From: DATLZB01 sp035574175
Lineage (GTDB): Bacteria; Pseudomonadota; Alphaproteobacteria; Rhizobiales; Hyphomicrobiaceae
Assembly (NCBI GenBank): GCA_035574175.1
Contig: DATLZB010000101.1
Coordinates: 1 to 5,513, forward strand
DNA: 5,513 bases
Reading direction: 5' to 3'
Positions 5,055-5,513 of this stretch are shown here, piece after piece; position 1 is the first letter of the stretch; each line of letters opens with the position of its first letter. The translations under genes were made by a program, and so were the position numbers. Under the pieces are notes generated by a model, which saw nothing but the letters and a program-made list of their open reading frames with translations, searched no databases and had not been told where the DNA came from.

Positions 5055-5408
5055 ATGGGTACGAACCGGGAACGACAAAAGATTAGCGCCAAAGGCGGCG
5101 GTGACGCGGAGTTTGCGGCAACCGTGGAGGAGATCGGCCAGCGGGACAACAGCGGCGCAGCGTCGCCCTCGGCCGCCAATGAAGCCGACCCGAATTTCAT
5201 CAATGATGACGAGCCCGAGGACAAGTTCGAAAGTGCACTCGAGACGTGCCAAGACGCAGCTGATCCCGGCCGTAAGCTCGACCCCCAGGTTCGCGCCCAC
5301 TTGGGGCGGTTGGTGCGCTCGAGCTACGCTGCCTTGGTTGAGGAGCCGGTGCCCGAGCGGTTCCTGACCCTCCTCGAAGAGCTGGAGCGACAGGAGAGGC
5401 GCAATTGA
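5055..5408 (+). CDS. nepR: NepR, anti-sigma factor of EcfG
   Basis: 117 residues. The conserved NepR core is C-terminal, about 73-113: two amphipathic helices around LDPQVRAHLGRLVRSSYAALV and the signature EEPVPERFLTLLEELERQE. NepR sequesters EcfG in unstressed cells and is bound by phospho-PhyR under stress. Many NepR proteins are close to 60 residues; here about 70 residues precede the core, including an acidic patch (about 43-70), and this extension is probably disordered. ATG 5055 has only a weak GGGG (5045-5048) upstream; TTG 5040 is an in-frame alternative adding five residues. The stop overlaps the ecfG start, so the pair is translationally coupled, which suits an anti-sigma/sigma pair needing balanced amounts. 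Confidence 0.93.
   Translation: MGTNRERQKISAKGGGDAEFAATVEEIGQRDNSGAASPSAANEADPNFINDDEPEDKFESALETCQDAADPGRKLDPQVRAHLGRLVRSSYAALVEEPVPERFLTLLEELERQERRN
5392..5399 (+). promoter_or_regulatory. Ribosome binding site that sets the ecfG TTG start
   Basis: AGGAGAGG at 5392-5399, inside the last codons of nepR, lies 5 nt before TTG 5405. It is the reason for choosing this non-ATG start; no in-frame ATG or GTG lies between it and the conserved sigma sequence. Confidence 0.7.
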
Positions 5409-5513
5409 GTGAGCCGGCCGGCAAGCGCAAAGGGCGTCCGTCGGGTGAGTTGCGCCGGGCGCTCGTCGCCTCGATCCCCAATCTGCGGGCGTTCGCCATC
5501 TCGCTGTGTGGCG
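5405..5513 (+). CDS. ecfG: Partial EcfG, general stress ECF sigma factor (N-terminus)
   Basis: The first 36 codons lie in the window; the gene runs off the right edge. After a basic N-terminus (SEPAGKRKGRPSGEL) comes LRRALVASIPNLRAFAISLCG, the start of sigma region 2 in EcfG-type ECF sigma factors. The protein directs RNA polymerase to GGAAC-N16-CGTT promoters, five of which occur in this window. The TTG start overlaps the nepR stop in the four bases TTGA, so translation is probably coupled. Identity rests on this N-terminal motif and on the invariant position after nepR. Confidence 0.9.
   Translation, partial: MSEPAGKRKGRPSGELRRALVASIPNLRAFAISLCG

Noticed and set aside
4839..5300. Upstream extension of the phyR frame to a start at 5300
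   Set aside because: It would run antisense through nepR and the divergent promoters, and PhyR homology begins exactly at ATG 4838.

Overview
The window is high-GC DNA from an alphaproteobacterium, most likely Hyphomicrobiales (Rhizobiales). The evidence is an intact phyR / nepR-ecfG locus with an adjacent HWE-family sensor kinase, the regulatory core of the alphaproteobacterial general stress response (GSR). The genus cannot be fixed from this sequence.

Layout, left to right. At the left edge is the first 15 codons of a leftward gene encoding an apparent exported protein. Next are two leftward genes, a small membrane protein (155-544) and a secreted EF-hand protein (617-1027), separated by a strong hairpin. 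A rightward gene (1200-2186) encodes an exported alpha/beta hydrolase of the dienelactone-hydrolase type. It converges on a leftward membrane-bound PAS/HWE histidine kinase (2216-3787). The 235-bp gap after the kinase holds no convincing protein gene, but has a rightward stress promoter followed by a strongly structured, C-rich segment. Leftward phyR (4023-4838) is followed, across a divergent regulatory region, by rightward nepR (5055-5408) and the start of ecfG (5405 to the edge).

How the parts work together (known family biology): the kinase senses a signal and phosphorylates PhyR. Phospho-PhyR binds NepR through its sigma-like domain, which frees the sigma factor EcfG to transcribe the stress regulon. 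EcfG promoters have a GGAAC -35 and a CGTT -10.

Main result: a by-eye scan of both strands finds five exact GGAAC-N16-CGTT sites: 108-84 (-), 1118-1094 (-), 3845-3869 (+), 4969-4945 (-) and 4979-5003 (+). About 0.04 would be expected by chance. Four sit correctly in front of genes: the left-edge gene, the EF-hand gene, phyR and nepR-ecfG. The fifth has no protein gene behind it. Its predicted transcript folds into a 5' hairpin with a 26-nt loop that is mostly cytosine, then a second long hairpin. This resembles GsrN, the sigma-T-dependent stress sRNA of Caulobacter, and is the most interesting element here.
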